From: Microbacterium sp. Nx66
Lineage (GTDB): Bacteria; Actinomycetota; Actinomycetes; Actinomycetales; Microbacteriaceae
Reading direction: 5' to 3'
Length of the DNA stretch: 64,000 bases
Assembly (NCBI RefSeq): GCF_904066215.1
Contig: NZ_LR880474.1
Location: forward strand, 1,984,001-2,048,000
The stretch's first letter is position 1, and each line of letters begins with the position of its first letter. Positions 36,973 to 45,058 of the stretch are shown here, piece after piece. The translations under genes were made by a program, and so were the position numbers. The notes below the pieces were generated by a model. That model did no database searches. It was not told the origin of the DNA and was given only the letters and a program-made list of their open reading frames with translations.

Positions 36973-39027
36973 ATGAGCACTCGGCCCGCCCCTCCTCAGG
37001 GACATCTCCCGCATATCCAGGGGCTTCGGGCTCTCGCGGTTCTCGCCGTCGTCCTCTACCACTTCTGGCCTGCGCGCTTCAGCGGCGGGTATGTCGGAGT
37101 GGATGTCTTCTTCGTCATCTCCGGCTTCCTCATCACGGGGCATCTGGTTCGCGAGCTCACGTCGACGGGGACGGTGCACATCGGTCGATTCTGGGCCCGT
37201 CGGGCCCGACGCCTCCTTCCCGCGTCCCTGCTCGTCCTTCTGTTCTGCGTGACGGTCGTCGCCCTCCGCCAGTTGACTCCGATCTCCGCTCTCCCGGAGG
37301 AGCTCCGCCAGATCGTCGCGTCGGCCTTCTCCGTGCAGAACTGGTATCTAGCGAGTGCGGCCACGGACTATCTCGGCCAGACGGGAGATCCGACCACTGT
37401 TCAGCACTACTGGTCACTGTCGCTGGAGGAGCAGTTCTACGTCCTCTGGCCTGTGCTCCTCGTCCTCACCGGATGGCTCGCGGTGAAGCGCATCCACGGC
37501 GAACACCGAAAGGTCATCGCCGTCGTCGTCGGAGTCCTGTCGATAGCCTCGTTCGTCTCCTGTGTGGCGCTGACCGCAGCGTATCCCGCGCCCGCCTACT
37601 TCGTGACTCCCGTCCGATTGTGGGAGTTCGGGGTCGGCGCCCTGCTCTCCCTGCTCCCCGCGCTGCGCGCGCGGCGCCCCCTCACGAGCGCTCTGCTCGG
37701 AGGGGCCGGGCTGGTCGCCATCCTGTTCAGCATCTCCTTCTTCGACGGACAGACCGCGTTCCCCGGATACGCGGCCGCCGTGCCGACGATCGGCGCAGCA
37801 GCCGTGATCGCGGCGACGAATGCAGCACGCTGGTGGCTCCCCGCACGCCTGCTGGCCATCCGCCCCCTGCGATTCACCGGGGACATCTCTTTCAGCCTCT
37901 ACCTCTGGCATTGGCCGCTCATCGTGATCGCTCCTTCTGTGCCCTTCTGGGGCCTCTCCCTCGCTCACCGCCTGGCCCTCCTCGCGCTCTCCTTCGTCGT
38001 GGCCTGGCTGACGAAACGATTCATCGAGGATCCCGCCCGAACCTGGCGCGCGCCCTCGCTCAGGCGCCCGCGGGTCGTGCTCGCCCTCGCTCTCGCGGGG
38101 ATGACGGTGGTCGGCGCCGGCGCGGGAGCCGCGTGGGCGGTGAATGCTCCGACCTACGAACGCGACGCGACTGCTCTCGCGGCTGTCCGCGCACACCCCC
38201 CTGCGTGTTTCGGAGCCCAGGCGGTGCTCGACATCCGCTGCGCGGACAGCCGGAGCGCGTCCGTCATACCGACCCCTGGATTCGCCGGCGCGGATCGCCC
38301 CACCGAGCAGAAGTGCTTCGTCCAACTGAACGATTCTCGTGCCGTGGCCTGCCGTTTCGGGTCACGGACGACGGACGCCCCGTCGATCGCGCTCGTCGGA
38401 GACAGCCACGCTTTCCAATACGTGAGCACCTTCAGGGCGATGGCGGAGAAGGAAGGCTGGTCGCTGACGACGTACGTCAAGGGGGCGTGCCCGTGGAACA
38501 CGACCCCACTGGCGACGGGCGGCGCATTCGGAGCAGCCTGCTCGGAGTGGCGGGACGAGGTCACGGCCGCACTGGAAGGCGGCGACTTCGACGTCGTCTT
38601 CACGACGGCCCTGGCCGCGACCCCCTTCGCGCAGGCAGGACACGAGTCCACCCTGCATGCCGCCGCCTCCGGATACCGGGCGGCCTGGTCACGTGTCATC
38701 TCCGAGGGCACACGGGTGATCGCCCTGGTGGACAACCCGGCCTGGGCGACGGACCCGAACAAGTGCCTGCAGACGCGAAGCCCGGAGGCCTGCTCCGTAT
38801 CGCGCGACGATGCCCTCGCCGCGTCGGACCCGATCAGGGCTGCCGGCGAGGACTTCCCGGGGGTCACAGTGCTGGACTTCACCCCGGTGTTCTGCTCGTC
38901 GAGCGAGTGCCTCCCCGTGATCGGCGGGGCCAACGCCTACCGCGATCAAGACCACTTGACCACCACGTTCACCGACACCTTGGCGCCACAGCTGAGGGCG
39001 GCACTGCGGGACGCGATCACGAGGTGA
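36973..39027 (+). CDS. Membrane-bound acyltransferase with C-terminal SGNH domain (OatA/OafA-like)
   Basis: 684 residues from ATG 36973. The N-terminal acyltransferase-3 domain has about 10-11 membrane segments and opens with IQGLRALAVLAVVLYHFWP, which carries the catalytic His30. FFVISGFLITGHL follows, and the RRARRLLPASLLVLL motif is the family Arg/Leu block. After the last helix (about 378-398) comes an exported SGNH domain with GDSHAF (Ser at about 478) and the late DQDH (His at about 661). Such enzymes O-acetylate peptidoglycan, LPS or other surface glycans. Driven by copy A of the duplicated promoter block. Confidence 0.93.
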   Translation: MSTRPAPPQGHLPHIQGLRALAVLAVVLYHFWPARFSGGYVGVDVFFVISGFLITGHLVRELTSTGTVHIGRFWARRARRLLPASLLVLLFCVTVVALRQLTPISALPEELRQIVASAFSVQNWYLASAATDYLGQTGDPTTVQHYWSLSLEEQFYVLWPVLLVLTGWLAVKRIHGEHRKVIAVVVGVLSIASFVSCVALTAAYPAPAYFVTPVRLWEFGVGALLSLLPALRARRPLTSALLGGAGLVAILFSISFFDGQTAFPGYAAAVPTIGAAAVIAATNAARWWLPARLLAIRPLRFTGDISFSLYLWHWPLIVIAPSVPFWGLSLAHRLALLALSFVVAWLTKRFIEDPARTWRAPSLRRPRVVLALALAGMTVVGAGAGAAWAVNAPTYERDATALAAVRAHPPACFGAQAVLDIRCADSRSASVIPTPGFAGADRPTEQKCFVQLNDSRAVACRFGSRTTDAPSIALVGDSHAFQYVSTFRAMAEKEGWSLTTYVKGACPWNTTPLATGGAFGAACSEWRDEVTAALEGGDFDVVFTTALAATPFAQAGHESTLHAAASGYRAAWSRVISEGTRVIALVDNPAWATDPNKCLQTRSPEACSVSRDDALAASDPIRAAGEDFPGVTVLDFTPVFCSSSECLPVIGGANAYRDQDHLTTTFTDTLAPQLRAALRDAITR

Positions 39028-39151
39028 CAGCCTCGCGGGTTCAGGCACTCACTGCGCATCAGGCGGTTGCAGCATGTCTGGCCTGACGTGGCGCGCTCGC
39101 CTGCGCAGGAGCATATGAAAACGACACAGCCTCCGACGTAGCGTGTTACAC
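39024..39151 (+). promoter_or_regulatory. Duplicated promoter block, copy B (upstream of HExxH protein)
   Basis: The block begins inside the acyltransferase stop codon and mirrors copy A: TCAGGC (39041), ATCAGGC (39058), inverted GCCTGA (39081), GGAGCATA, GAAAAC (39117-39122), a 16-base spacer, TAGCGT (39139-39144), GTTACAC and ATG 39152. The most conserved parts are the half-sites and the last 45 bp, while the spacers have drifted, suggesting selection on regulatory sites. Confidence 0.75.
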
Positions 39152-40288
39152 ATGCACGCTTCCGTCACCCGGTCTCGCGGTCGCCGCGCCGTCACCGTGA
39201 TCCTCAGCATCCTCGCCGTCATCGCTCTCGGTATCGGCGGGGTGATCGCATGGCGCCTGCTCGCCCCGGCGCCATCGAACTGGGAAAGCCTTGATGCCAC
39301 CGACAAGGAGATGCTCACGCAGCTGTCGGAGCAATACGACATCACGGCGACACACGCGGCGGAGATCTGGACGGATGCGTACCGGTACGAGGACCAGCCG
39401 CTGGTGCTGCTGCGCACGGACGGGGAGAACAGCTCCTTCTGGTCGCACGCGATCCTCGTCAACATGAGCGGCGTCACGGACACGTCGGGCATGGCGGAGA
39501 TCGACGTCCCCGGGGCCTCCCACCTCGATGACGTCCGCATCAGCCGGACGTTCGCCGTCGGGGAATGGCTGCTGTATGCCCCGTCGAACTTCGCTGTCAT
39601 CGATGTGAGCGACCGGGACGTCCTCGCGTTCAAGTACAACCAGGCGATGCTCGACACCGAGACGACGACCTCTCAGGGCTTCCAGCGCTTCTCCCTGCAC
39701 GAGAACTTCCACGTCACGAAGCAGGGGCTCGACCCGGAGACTCCCGGCGCCTGGCCATGGGGAGCCGGTGGGCTCATCCCCGACTACCCGCACACCGAGG
39801 CGCAGTACGAGCTGCTGCGTGTCGAGGCGCGGATCTTCGACCGGGTGGAGACGGAGACGGACCCGCAGGCCCTGGCCGTCCTCGCGTCCGACCTCGCCAC
39901 CGTTCGGATGGCGCGCTACACGACGTGGCCGACCCTGAAGGCGGAGATCGACCTGGAGGCGATCGAGGGGACCGCCACCTACGTCGAGCGGGCCTTCGAC
40001 AGGGCGCGAGGACTCACCCCGGTGCAGCGGACCTTCACCGATGGCCTCGAAGATCTGATCTCCGATCCCGAGCAGCAGATCGTCCTGGAACGCGACTACT
40101 CGTATTTCACCGGTGCCCAGCTCGGACTGCTTCTCAACCGAATCGCCCCGGATTGGAAGACGCAGATCGAGCCCGCTCCCACCGGTTCGGCGTCGACTCC
40201 TTTCGCGACGCTGCAGCGCGTGACCGGGGTGACCACCGCGCCCGACGACGCAGAGCTCCGCGCGGTCGTGGACCGCTACCTCCCTTAG
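39152..40288 (+). CDS. Membrane-anchored protein with HExxH motif, putative zinc metallopeptidase
   Basis: 378 residues from ATG 39152. A basic N terminus (TRSRGRRAV) precedes one membrane segment (about 14-36); the remainder is predicted outside. HENFH at 183-187 fits HExxH, and a downstream EAIEGTATYVER (Glu269/Glu272) could supply a third zinc ligand as in gluzincins. I do not recognise the family, and no known peptidase name is claimed. Its position behind a copy of the acyltransferase promoter suggests shared control and a cell-surface role. Followed by a 16-bp perfect hairpin. Confidence 0.78.
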   Translation: MHASVTRSRGRRAVTVILSILAVIALGIGGVIAWRLLAPAPSNWESLDATDKEMLTQLSEQYDITATHAAEIWTDAYRYEDQPLVLLRTDGENSSFWSHAILVNMSGVTDTSGMAEIDVPGASHLDDVRISRTFAVGEWLLYAPSNFAVIDVSDRDVLAFKYNQAMLDTETTTSQGFQRFSLHENFHVTKQGLDPETPGAWPWGAGGLIPDYPHTEAQYELLRVEARIFDRVETETDPQALAVLASDLATVRMARYTTWPTLKAEIDLEAIEGTATYVERAFDRARGLTPVQRTFTDGLEDLISDPEQQIVLERDYSYFTGAQLGLLLNRIAPDWKTQIEPAPTGSASTPFATLQRVTGVTTAPDDAELRAVVDRYLP

Positions 40289-40297
40289 CTCATGCCA

Positions 40298-40348
40298 TCG
40301 CGCGACAACAGGCCCCCCCCCTGGGAGGGGACGCCTGTTGTCGCGCGA
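40298..40348. terminator. Large perfect hairpin between convergent genes
   Basis: TCGCGCGACAACAGGC at 40298-40313 and its exact reverse complement at 40333-40348 enclose a 19-base C/G-rich centre (seven C's, then CTGGGAGGGGAC). It lies between the HExxH gene and a convergent small gene and could stop transcription from both sides. There is no T-run. Confidence 0.75.
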
Positions 40349-40376
40349 ATGCCTGAGGCGATGCGGACCGACCGAC

Positions 40377-40799
40377 TCAGTCGAGGACGGCGCGGCAGGT
40401 GACGGAGCCCGCCGTCGCGATCTCCTCGTCCGTGCGAAGGACCTCGAGGTTCGCGTCACCTGCGTCCTGCACGATCGCGCACGCCACGGTGGCTCCGGGG
40501 TTCTCGATGACGACAGCCGCCTCCTCCCCCTCGGTGACGATGGCCTCGATGGTCATAGCGCCGGCGCGGGCATCGACGACCGTCTCCTCCGTCTCCTTGG
40601 TCCCGAACACGAAGCCCTCGGCGAAGGCCGTGTCCTGGTAGCGGATCGTCTCGTCGCCACTCAGACCGTGGAGCTCGTACGTGATGCGGTAGTCGGTCGG
40701 CTGGTTGAACAGGTAGTAACCGGCGGCGCCCAGTCCTCCGATGACCGCCAGACCGGCGGCGATGGAGACTCCCAGGACGATTGCTCTCTTCGTGCTCAT
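40377..40799 (-). CDS. Small membrane-anchored exported protein, unknown function
   Basis: 140 residues: one N-terminal membrane helix (VLGVSIAAGLAVIGGLGAAG, about 8-27) and an extracellular beta-rich domain with two cysteines (VACAIV and VTCRAVL) likely to form a disulfide. The layout resembles mycobacterial MmpS-type accessory proteins, but I see no diagnostic motif, so this is only a shape comparison. It is transcribed away from the DUF3500 gene across a 172-bp intergenic region. Confidence 0.65.
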   Translation of the reverse strand: MSTKRAIVLGVSIAAGLAVIGGLGAAGYYLFNQPTDYRITYELHGLSGDETIRYQDTAFAEGFVFGTKETEETVVDARAGAMTIEAIVTEGEEAAVVIENPGATVACAIVQDAGDANLEVLRTDEEIATAGSVTCRAVLD

Positions 40800-40936
40800 A
40801 CCTCCACGCTGTCACCGGCGCTCTCGTCGCGAATCGGTCGGTCGATGTATGCGCCCCCTCCATGCGGATGAGGTCCTGGTCATCCGGAAAAACACGGTAT
40901 CCCCGCACCTCATAGGATGCGCATCGACGGCGCAAA

Positions 40937-40964
40937 GGAACCCCATCGATCACCTTCCTAGCGT
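40937..40964 (+). promoter_or_regulatory. Candidate alternative-sigma promoter of the DUF3500 gene
   Basis: GGAACC (40937-40942), a 16-base spacer, TAGCGT (40959-40964), seven bases, then ATG. The -10 and the spacing are identical to both copies of the duplicated block at 36938-36965 and 39117-39144, where the -35 is GAAAAC. The GGAAC-type -35 hints at an ECF sigma factor. Confidence 0.5.
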
Positions 40965-40971
40965 GGTGGGC

Positions 40972-42177
40972 ATGAACACGACTCCCTCTCCCGTCACGAA
41001 ACGCCTCGCCTGGCTCTCCGGCCTCGTCCTCGCGGGCGGCCTCGTCTTGAGCGGCTGCGCGGCGGCCACGACCGCCGAACCGACGATCTCCGCGTCATCC
41101 TCCGCCGCGACCTCAACGGCGGCGTCGACGGACGCCGGGTCGACCGCGGAGACGATCGCCGACACGTCCGCCGCCGCTGCGGCCTTCCTCGCCACGCTGA
41201 GCGACGAGCAGAAGAAGGCCGTGTCGTACGACTTCGACGACGAGACGAAGACGACGTCGTGGTCGAACTTCCCGGTGACCTTCGTGCAGAGAGCGGGTCT
41301 GAACCTCGCCGACCTGACGGAGGAGCAGCGGACCGCGGCCCTCGCCGTGATGGAGTCTCTCCTCAGCGACGAGGCCTACGCGACCGTCACCGGGATCATG
41401 GGCGGCGACGAGTACCTCGCCGAGAACAGCAGCAGTACCGAGGATTCCCTCGGCCAGTACTACATCGCCTTCTTCGGTGATCCCACGGCGACCGACAGCG
41501 CCTTCGAGGTGCAGTTCGGCGGACACCACCTCGGCATCAACGCCACGCTGGACGGCGACGCCGACGCGATCACCTTCGCTCCCACGCACCTCGGGGTCCA
41601 ACCCGCTGTCTACACCGACGAGGACGGCGAGGAGGTGCAGCCGTTCGAGGGGATCTACACGGACGCGTTCGCGTTCTTCGACAGCCTCGCCGCCGACCAG
41701 CAGGCCACGTTGACCTCCGGCGATGTGAGCATGTGCGCACCGGGCGACACCTGCGACTTCGCCACGGGAGCCGGGCTGTCGGGGGCCGACCTCGCCGACG
41801 AGCAGCGGGATTTCCTTCTCCAGCTCATCGCCAACTGGGCCGGGATGAGCGACGAGGAGACCACCGCCGCAGCGCTGGCGGAGATCGACAAGACCCTGGA
41901 CGACACCGTCATCGCCTGGTCCGGGGCGACGGTGTACGACATGACCACCGGGAACGGCATCGACTTCTCCATCTCCGGGCCGAACGTCTACATCGCCTTC
42001 CAGGCGCAGCAGGGCTCGGCCGGCGCCGACGTCGACGGTGTGACGACATCGGGCTGGGGACATGTGCACACCATCTACCGCGATCCGACGAACGACTATG
42101 CCAACAGTGTCACCCAGCAAGCCTCTGCCGGGATGAGCGGCGGTCCCGGGGGCGGGAGCACTCCCCCCGCATCCTGA
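40972..42177 (+). CDS. DUF3500 domain lipoprotein
   Basis: 401 residues from ATG 40972. A signal peptide (RLAWLSGLVLAGGLVLSGCA) ends in lipobox LSGC (Cys at about 28), then a Ser/Thr/Ala-rich linker (about 30-65). The DUF3500 domain runs from about 70 to the end, with WSNFPVTFVQRAGLNLADL, FGGHHLGINATL and a C-terminal GWGHVHTIYRDPTNDY. His residues in these conserved blocks could bind metal, but the family has no proven activity. The start is fixed by TAGCGT-N7-ATG. Confidence 0.86.
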   Translation: MNTTPSPVTKRLAWLSGLVLAGGLVLSGCAAATTAEPTISASSSAATSTAASTDAGSTAETIADTSAAAAAFLATLSDEQKKAVSYDFDDETKTTSWSNFPVTFVQRAGLNLADLTEEQRTAALAVMESLLSDEAYATVTGIMGGDEYLAENSSSTEDSLGQYYIAFFGDPTATDSAFEVQFGGHHLGINATLDGDADAITFAPTHLGVQPAVYTDEDGEEVQPFEGIYTDAFAFFDSLAADQQATLTSGDVSMCAPGDTCDFATGAGLSGADLADEQRDFLLQLIANWAGMSDEETTAAALAEIDKTLDDTVIAWSGATVYDMTTGNGIDFSISGPNVYIAFQAQQGSAGADVDGVTTSGWGHVHTIYRDPTNDYANSVTQQASAGMSGGPGGGSTPPAS

Positions 42178-42276
42178 CGCCCGACGCCCGTACCCGTCCA
42201 AGCCGCCACCCGTCAACGGCCTCCTCCACCATCGCGTACACGCGTAGACAGAGGGCATCCGACGAAAGGAGACGAC

Positions 42277-42456
42277 ATGTCCAACACGACTCCCCCGATC
42301 CCGCCCCTCCCCCCGATCGCGGACGGGGATGGGGACGCCGAAGAGCTCCCCACGCGTGAAGTCGACGGCGAAGAGGTGCTCGACGAGGATGCGGACGACG
42401 CCCAGATCGACAGCGCAGAGGCCGACCGCGCCGCTGTCATCGGCGACGACGACTGA
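42277..42456 (+). CDS. Small acidic protein (59 residues), unknown function
   Basis: The frame runs from ATG 42277 to TGA 42454-42456. A textbook ribosome site (GAAAGGAG) lies six bases before ATG. The product begins with a proline-rich stretch (SNTTPPIPPLPPIADGDGD), then is dominated by Asp/Glu, and has no membrane segment or cysteine. A strong terminator follows 12 bases after the stop, so this looks like a genuine, separately transcribed short gene. No homologue is recognised. Confidence 0.72.
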   Translation: MSNTTPPIPPLPPIADGDGDAEELPTREVDGEEVLDEDADDAQIDSAEADRAAVIGDDD

Positions 42457-42468
42457 GCGGGAAAGGAG

Positions 42469-42502
42469 AAAGGGCACCCCTCCTCGCGGAGGGGTGCCCT
42501 TT
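42469..42502. terminator. Terminator after the small acidic protein gene
   Basis: AAAGGGCACCCCTCC-TCGC-GGAGGGGTGCCCTTT is a perfect 15-bp stem with a 4-base loop, bounded by A's on one side and T's on the other. It can act on both the plus-strand small gene and the convergent minus-strand gene at 42514. Confidence 0.9.
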
Positions 42503-42513
42503 CTCGTGCGGGT

Positions 42514-42798
42514 TCAGGTGGCCAGCAGCGGCGGGCGAGACGGGATCGCGATGGGGCGCGTGGCTCGGCTCGCGCCCTGCATGCGCTCGACCTCCTCCAG
42601 TACCTCGAACGCGGTGCCATACCGGATGGCGAGCGGAAGATCACGCAGCCACGTCACCTCGACCTCGGTGTCCGCGAGCTCGTACACGCAGGCGACGACA
42701 TGGCGCGGATCGTTCTGGGGATAGCGCAGGTCGTTGATCACCCACTCCGACGGCGTGATGCGGTGAAGCACGAAACGGGGATCAGGAACTTCTGACAT
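42514..42798 (-). CDS. Hypothetical protein, 94 residues
   Basis: From ATG 42798 with GGAGGG seven bases upstream; a longer frame to 42948 overlaps the SDR gene and its extra residues look like off-frame sequence. The product begins MSEVPDPRFVLHRITPSEWV and contains a short alpha/beta pattern with YELADTEVEVTWL. No known domain is recognised. It shares the terminator with the small acidic gene. Confidence 0.65.
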   Translation of the reverse strand: MSEVPDPRFVLHRITPSEWVINDLRYPQNDPRHVVACVYELADTEVEVTWLRDLPLAIRYGTAFEVLEEVERMQGASRATRPIAIPSRPPLLAT

Positions 42799-42907
42799 CA
42801 GTCGGCCCTCCAGGACTCTCTGATGACGAGCCTCCGATACCCCGCCGGGGAGGGGAAGGGCCTTGACACCCTCGTGATGAGGTGCAGGAGAATGGTCAGA
42901 TCGGCGT

Positions 42908-43597
42908 TCAGCCCTGAGGCCGCACCGTGAGATCCGTGAGGTGCGCATCCCGCGGGAGATCGAGAGCGGCGAGGATCGTCGTCGCCACGGCGTCCGGCGT
43001 GATGAACCGCGCGGCGTCGTACTCCTGCCCTTCCTGCCGGTGCACGCGCTCCTGCATCGGCGTCGCGGTGCGTCCCGGATAGACCGAGGTCACGCGCACA
43101 CCGTGCTCGGCCTCCTCCTGCCGAAGCGCATCCGCGAGGGCCCGCAGACCGTGCTTCGAGGCCGCGTACGCCGACCACCCCGGGCTCGCCCGCAGCCCGG
43201 CTCCGGAGTTCACGAACACGACGTGCCCGCGCGAGACGCGCAGGACGGGGAGCAGGAGCCGGGTGAGCTCCGCCGGGGCGACGAGGTTGACCGCGAGCTG
43301 CTGTTCCCAGAGCGCCGGGGTGAGGTCCCCCACCGATCCGAGGTCCACGACCCCTGCCGCGTGCACCAGGGAATCGATGCGATCGGGAAGGCTCTGCTTC
43401 GACAGGGCCCACGAGAGGCGGCCGGGCTGCGCGAGGTCACCGACCAGCGTCGAGACCCCGGGGAGGTCGTCGGCGATCTGCCTGGCCCGTCCCGCATCGC
43501 GCGCGAGCACCACGACGTCGTCGCCGCGCTCCAGGAGTCGCCGCGCGAGGACGGCGCCGATGCCGGAGCCCGCACCGGTCAGCAGGTGCGTGGCCAT
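42908..43597 (-). CDS. SDR family oxidoreductase
   Basis: 229 residues. TGAGSGIGAVLARRL is the cofactor site, VHAAGVVDLG the NAG-like element, and the catalytic residues are Ser in FVNSGAG and Tyr-x3-Lys in YAASKHG. Short-chain dehydrogenases of this size reduce or oxidise small alcohols/ketones; the substrate is unknown. It starts one base after the rsfS stop, so it is probably transcribed with the nadD-rsfS operon. Confidence 0.9.
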   Translation of the reverse strand: MATHLLTGAGSGIGAVLARRLLERGDDVVVLARDAGRARQIADDLPGVSTLVGDLAQPGRLSWALSKQSLPDRIDSLVHAAGVVDLGSVGDLTPALWEQQLAVNLVAPAELTRLLLPVLRVSRGHVVFVNSGAGLRASPGWSAYAASKHGLRALADALRQEEAEHGVRVTSVYPGRTATPMQERVHRQEGQEYDAARFITPDAVATTILAALDLPRDAHLTDLTVRPQG

Positions 43598-43598
43598 G

Positions 43599-43979
43599 TC
43601 AGCGGTTGTCGGCCGGGGTCTCGGCGACCTCGAGGGGGATCACCGGGCAGTCCTTCCACAGGCGCTCCAGGCCGTAGTAGACCCGTTCCTCCTGGTGGAA
43701 GACGTGGACGATGAGGTCGCCGAAGTCCAGCAGCACCCACCGCGCCTCGGCGCGCCCCTCCCGGCGCACGCGCTTGTGTCCGGACTCGACGAGACGGTCC
43801 TCGATCTCATCGGCGATGGCGGCGACGTTCCGCTCGCTGTTACCGGTCACGAGCAGGAAGATGTCCACGAGCGGCAGCGGCTCGGAGACGTTCAGCGCGA
43901 CGAGGTCCTCACCGCCCTTGGCCACGGCGGCTTCGGCGGCGATGCGCAGCATCTCTTCGGCGGTTTCGGGTGATTGCAT
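43599..43979 (-). CDS. rsfS: Ribosomal silencing factor RsfS
   Basis: 126 residues, matching the RsfS/Iojap family. The conserved core includes KGGEDLVALNVSEPLPLVD, VTGNSERNVAAIADEIEDRL and the C-terminal WVLLDFGDLIVHVFHQEERV. RsfS binds L14 and blocks subunit joining under starvation. Usual partners upstream are nadD and a variable gene, as here. The start overlaps the stop of the acidic membrane protein gene. Confidence 0.95.
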   Translation of the reverse strand: MQSPETAEEMLRIAAEAAVAKGGEDLVALNVSEPLPLVDIFLLVTGNSERNVAAIADEIEDRLVESGHKRVRREGRAEARWVLLDFGDLIVHVFHQEERVYYGLERLWKDCPVIPLEVAETPADNR

Positions 43980-45058
43980 CAGAAGACGTTTCCTGTGAAG
44001 GCGATGACCAGGGCAGTGCCCAGGCCCAGCGCGAGGGCGCCCGCGACGATGGCGGCGATCAGCATGAGCCGGTTGCCCTTCTCAGGGGCCGGCGGACGGA
44101 TCACCTCGCCGGCGGGCTTGATGGTGCTGACCGCAGAGCTCGCGGCGATGGGGGTGGGCGAGGACGCCGGAGGGAGCTCACCGTCGATGAGCACCGCGTC
44201 GACCTCCTTGCCGTCCGTGGTGCCGTGGGCGTGGCCCTGCGAGCCGAGGCCCTTCGGCAGCTCGTACGACCCCGTGACGAGGATCTCTCCGGTGGAGGCG
44301 ACCGGCCCGGAGAGGGAGCCCTCGCCGGGAGACGGCGTGAAGATCAGCGCATTGGGCGCCGAGTGCTGGGTGCCGCCGGAGTCGTTCGACGTGAGCAGCT
44401 CATCGAAAGAGGGGCGGAAAGGCGCCGGCTCGGCAGGAGTCTCCTCCTGCAGCACGCCCTGCCCGAACGTCGGGCTCACGGTCGGGCGCTCAGCCTCGTC
44501 GACATCGCGCTCGTCGACGTCGCCGTCGTCGTCGCTGTCGCTGTCGAGGAGGTCCTCGCCACCGGGGCCGTCCTGCTCGGAGACGCCGAGCACGGCGGAG
44601 ATGTCCTCGGGCTCGGACTCCGGCGCCTCGACGGGCTCTTCGACGAGCGGCACGTCTCCGACCGTGTCGGCGACGTCGGCCGCGCGGACGGGCTCCGCAG
44701 CGACCTCGTCGTCGACGACGTCGTCGTCGGACCCATCGTGCTGTGCCACCACAGCCTCATCGGTCGTGTCGTCCGCCTCCGCGTCGACGGCCGGGACCGC
44801 GGCGGTCTTGATCTTCTCCTGCTCGCGTGCCTGACGCCGCGTCAGCGGCGCGGCGTCAGGATCGACGGACGTGTCAGCGACAGGCGCCGAGGGAAGGACG
44901 ACGGGCTCGGCGGCACGAGGCAGCGGCGGTGCGGGCGTCGCGGCCTCCGCCGCGGCGGCGCTCGCCTGCTCCTCGCTGATGATCGGGGTGGATCCCGTCA
45001 ACCGGATCTCCCGCAGCTGCTTCCGCGTCAGCGGACCTCGCTGATCCGATGTGCTCAT
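43979..45058 (-). CDS. Acidic protein with C-terminal membrane anchor, unknown function
   Basis: 359 residues. The N-terminal 320 residues are acidic and rich in Ala, Pro and Ser, likely disordered, followed by one hydrophobic helix at the C terminus ([20 protein letters not shown]). A short basic motif occurs twice: [14 protein letters not shown] near the start and [14 protein letters not shown] at about 73-86. It lies between nadD and rsfS, overlapping both, so it is translated with them. The N-in, tail-anchored layout suggests a cytosolic scaffold or a regulator; this is inference. Confidence 0.8.
   Translation of the reverse strand: MSTSDQRGPLTRKQLREIRLTGSTPIISEEQASAAAAEAATPAPPLPRAAEPVVLPSAPVADTSVDPDAAPLTRRQAREQEKIKTAAVPAVDAEADDTTDEAVVAQHDGSDDDVVDDEVAAEPVRAADVADTVGDVPLVEEPVEAPESEPEDISAVLGVSEQDGPGGEDLLDSDSDDDGDVDERDVDEAERPTVSPTFGQGVLQEETPAEPAPFRPSFDELLTSNDSGGTQHSAPNALIFTPSPGEGSLSGPVASTGEILVTGSYELPKGLGSQGHAHGTTDGKEVDAVLIDGELPPASSPTPIAASSAVSTIKPAGEVIRPPAPEKGNRLMLIAAIVAGALALGLGTALVIAFTGNVF

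Noticed and set aside
36801..40971. Genomic island or prophage at tRNA-Ala
   Set aside because: Surface genes follow a tRNA, but I see no integrase and no repeat of the tRNA 3' end downstream, and the base composition looks the same as that of the flanks.
42799..42948. N-terminal extension of the 94-residue protein
   Set aside because: It overlaps the SDR gene end and reads as off-frame sequence; ATG 42798 has a good ribosome site.
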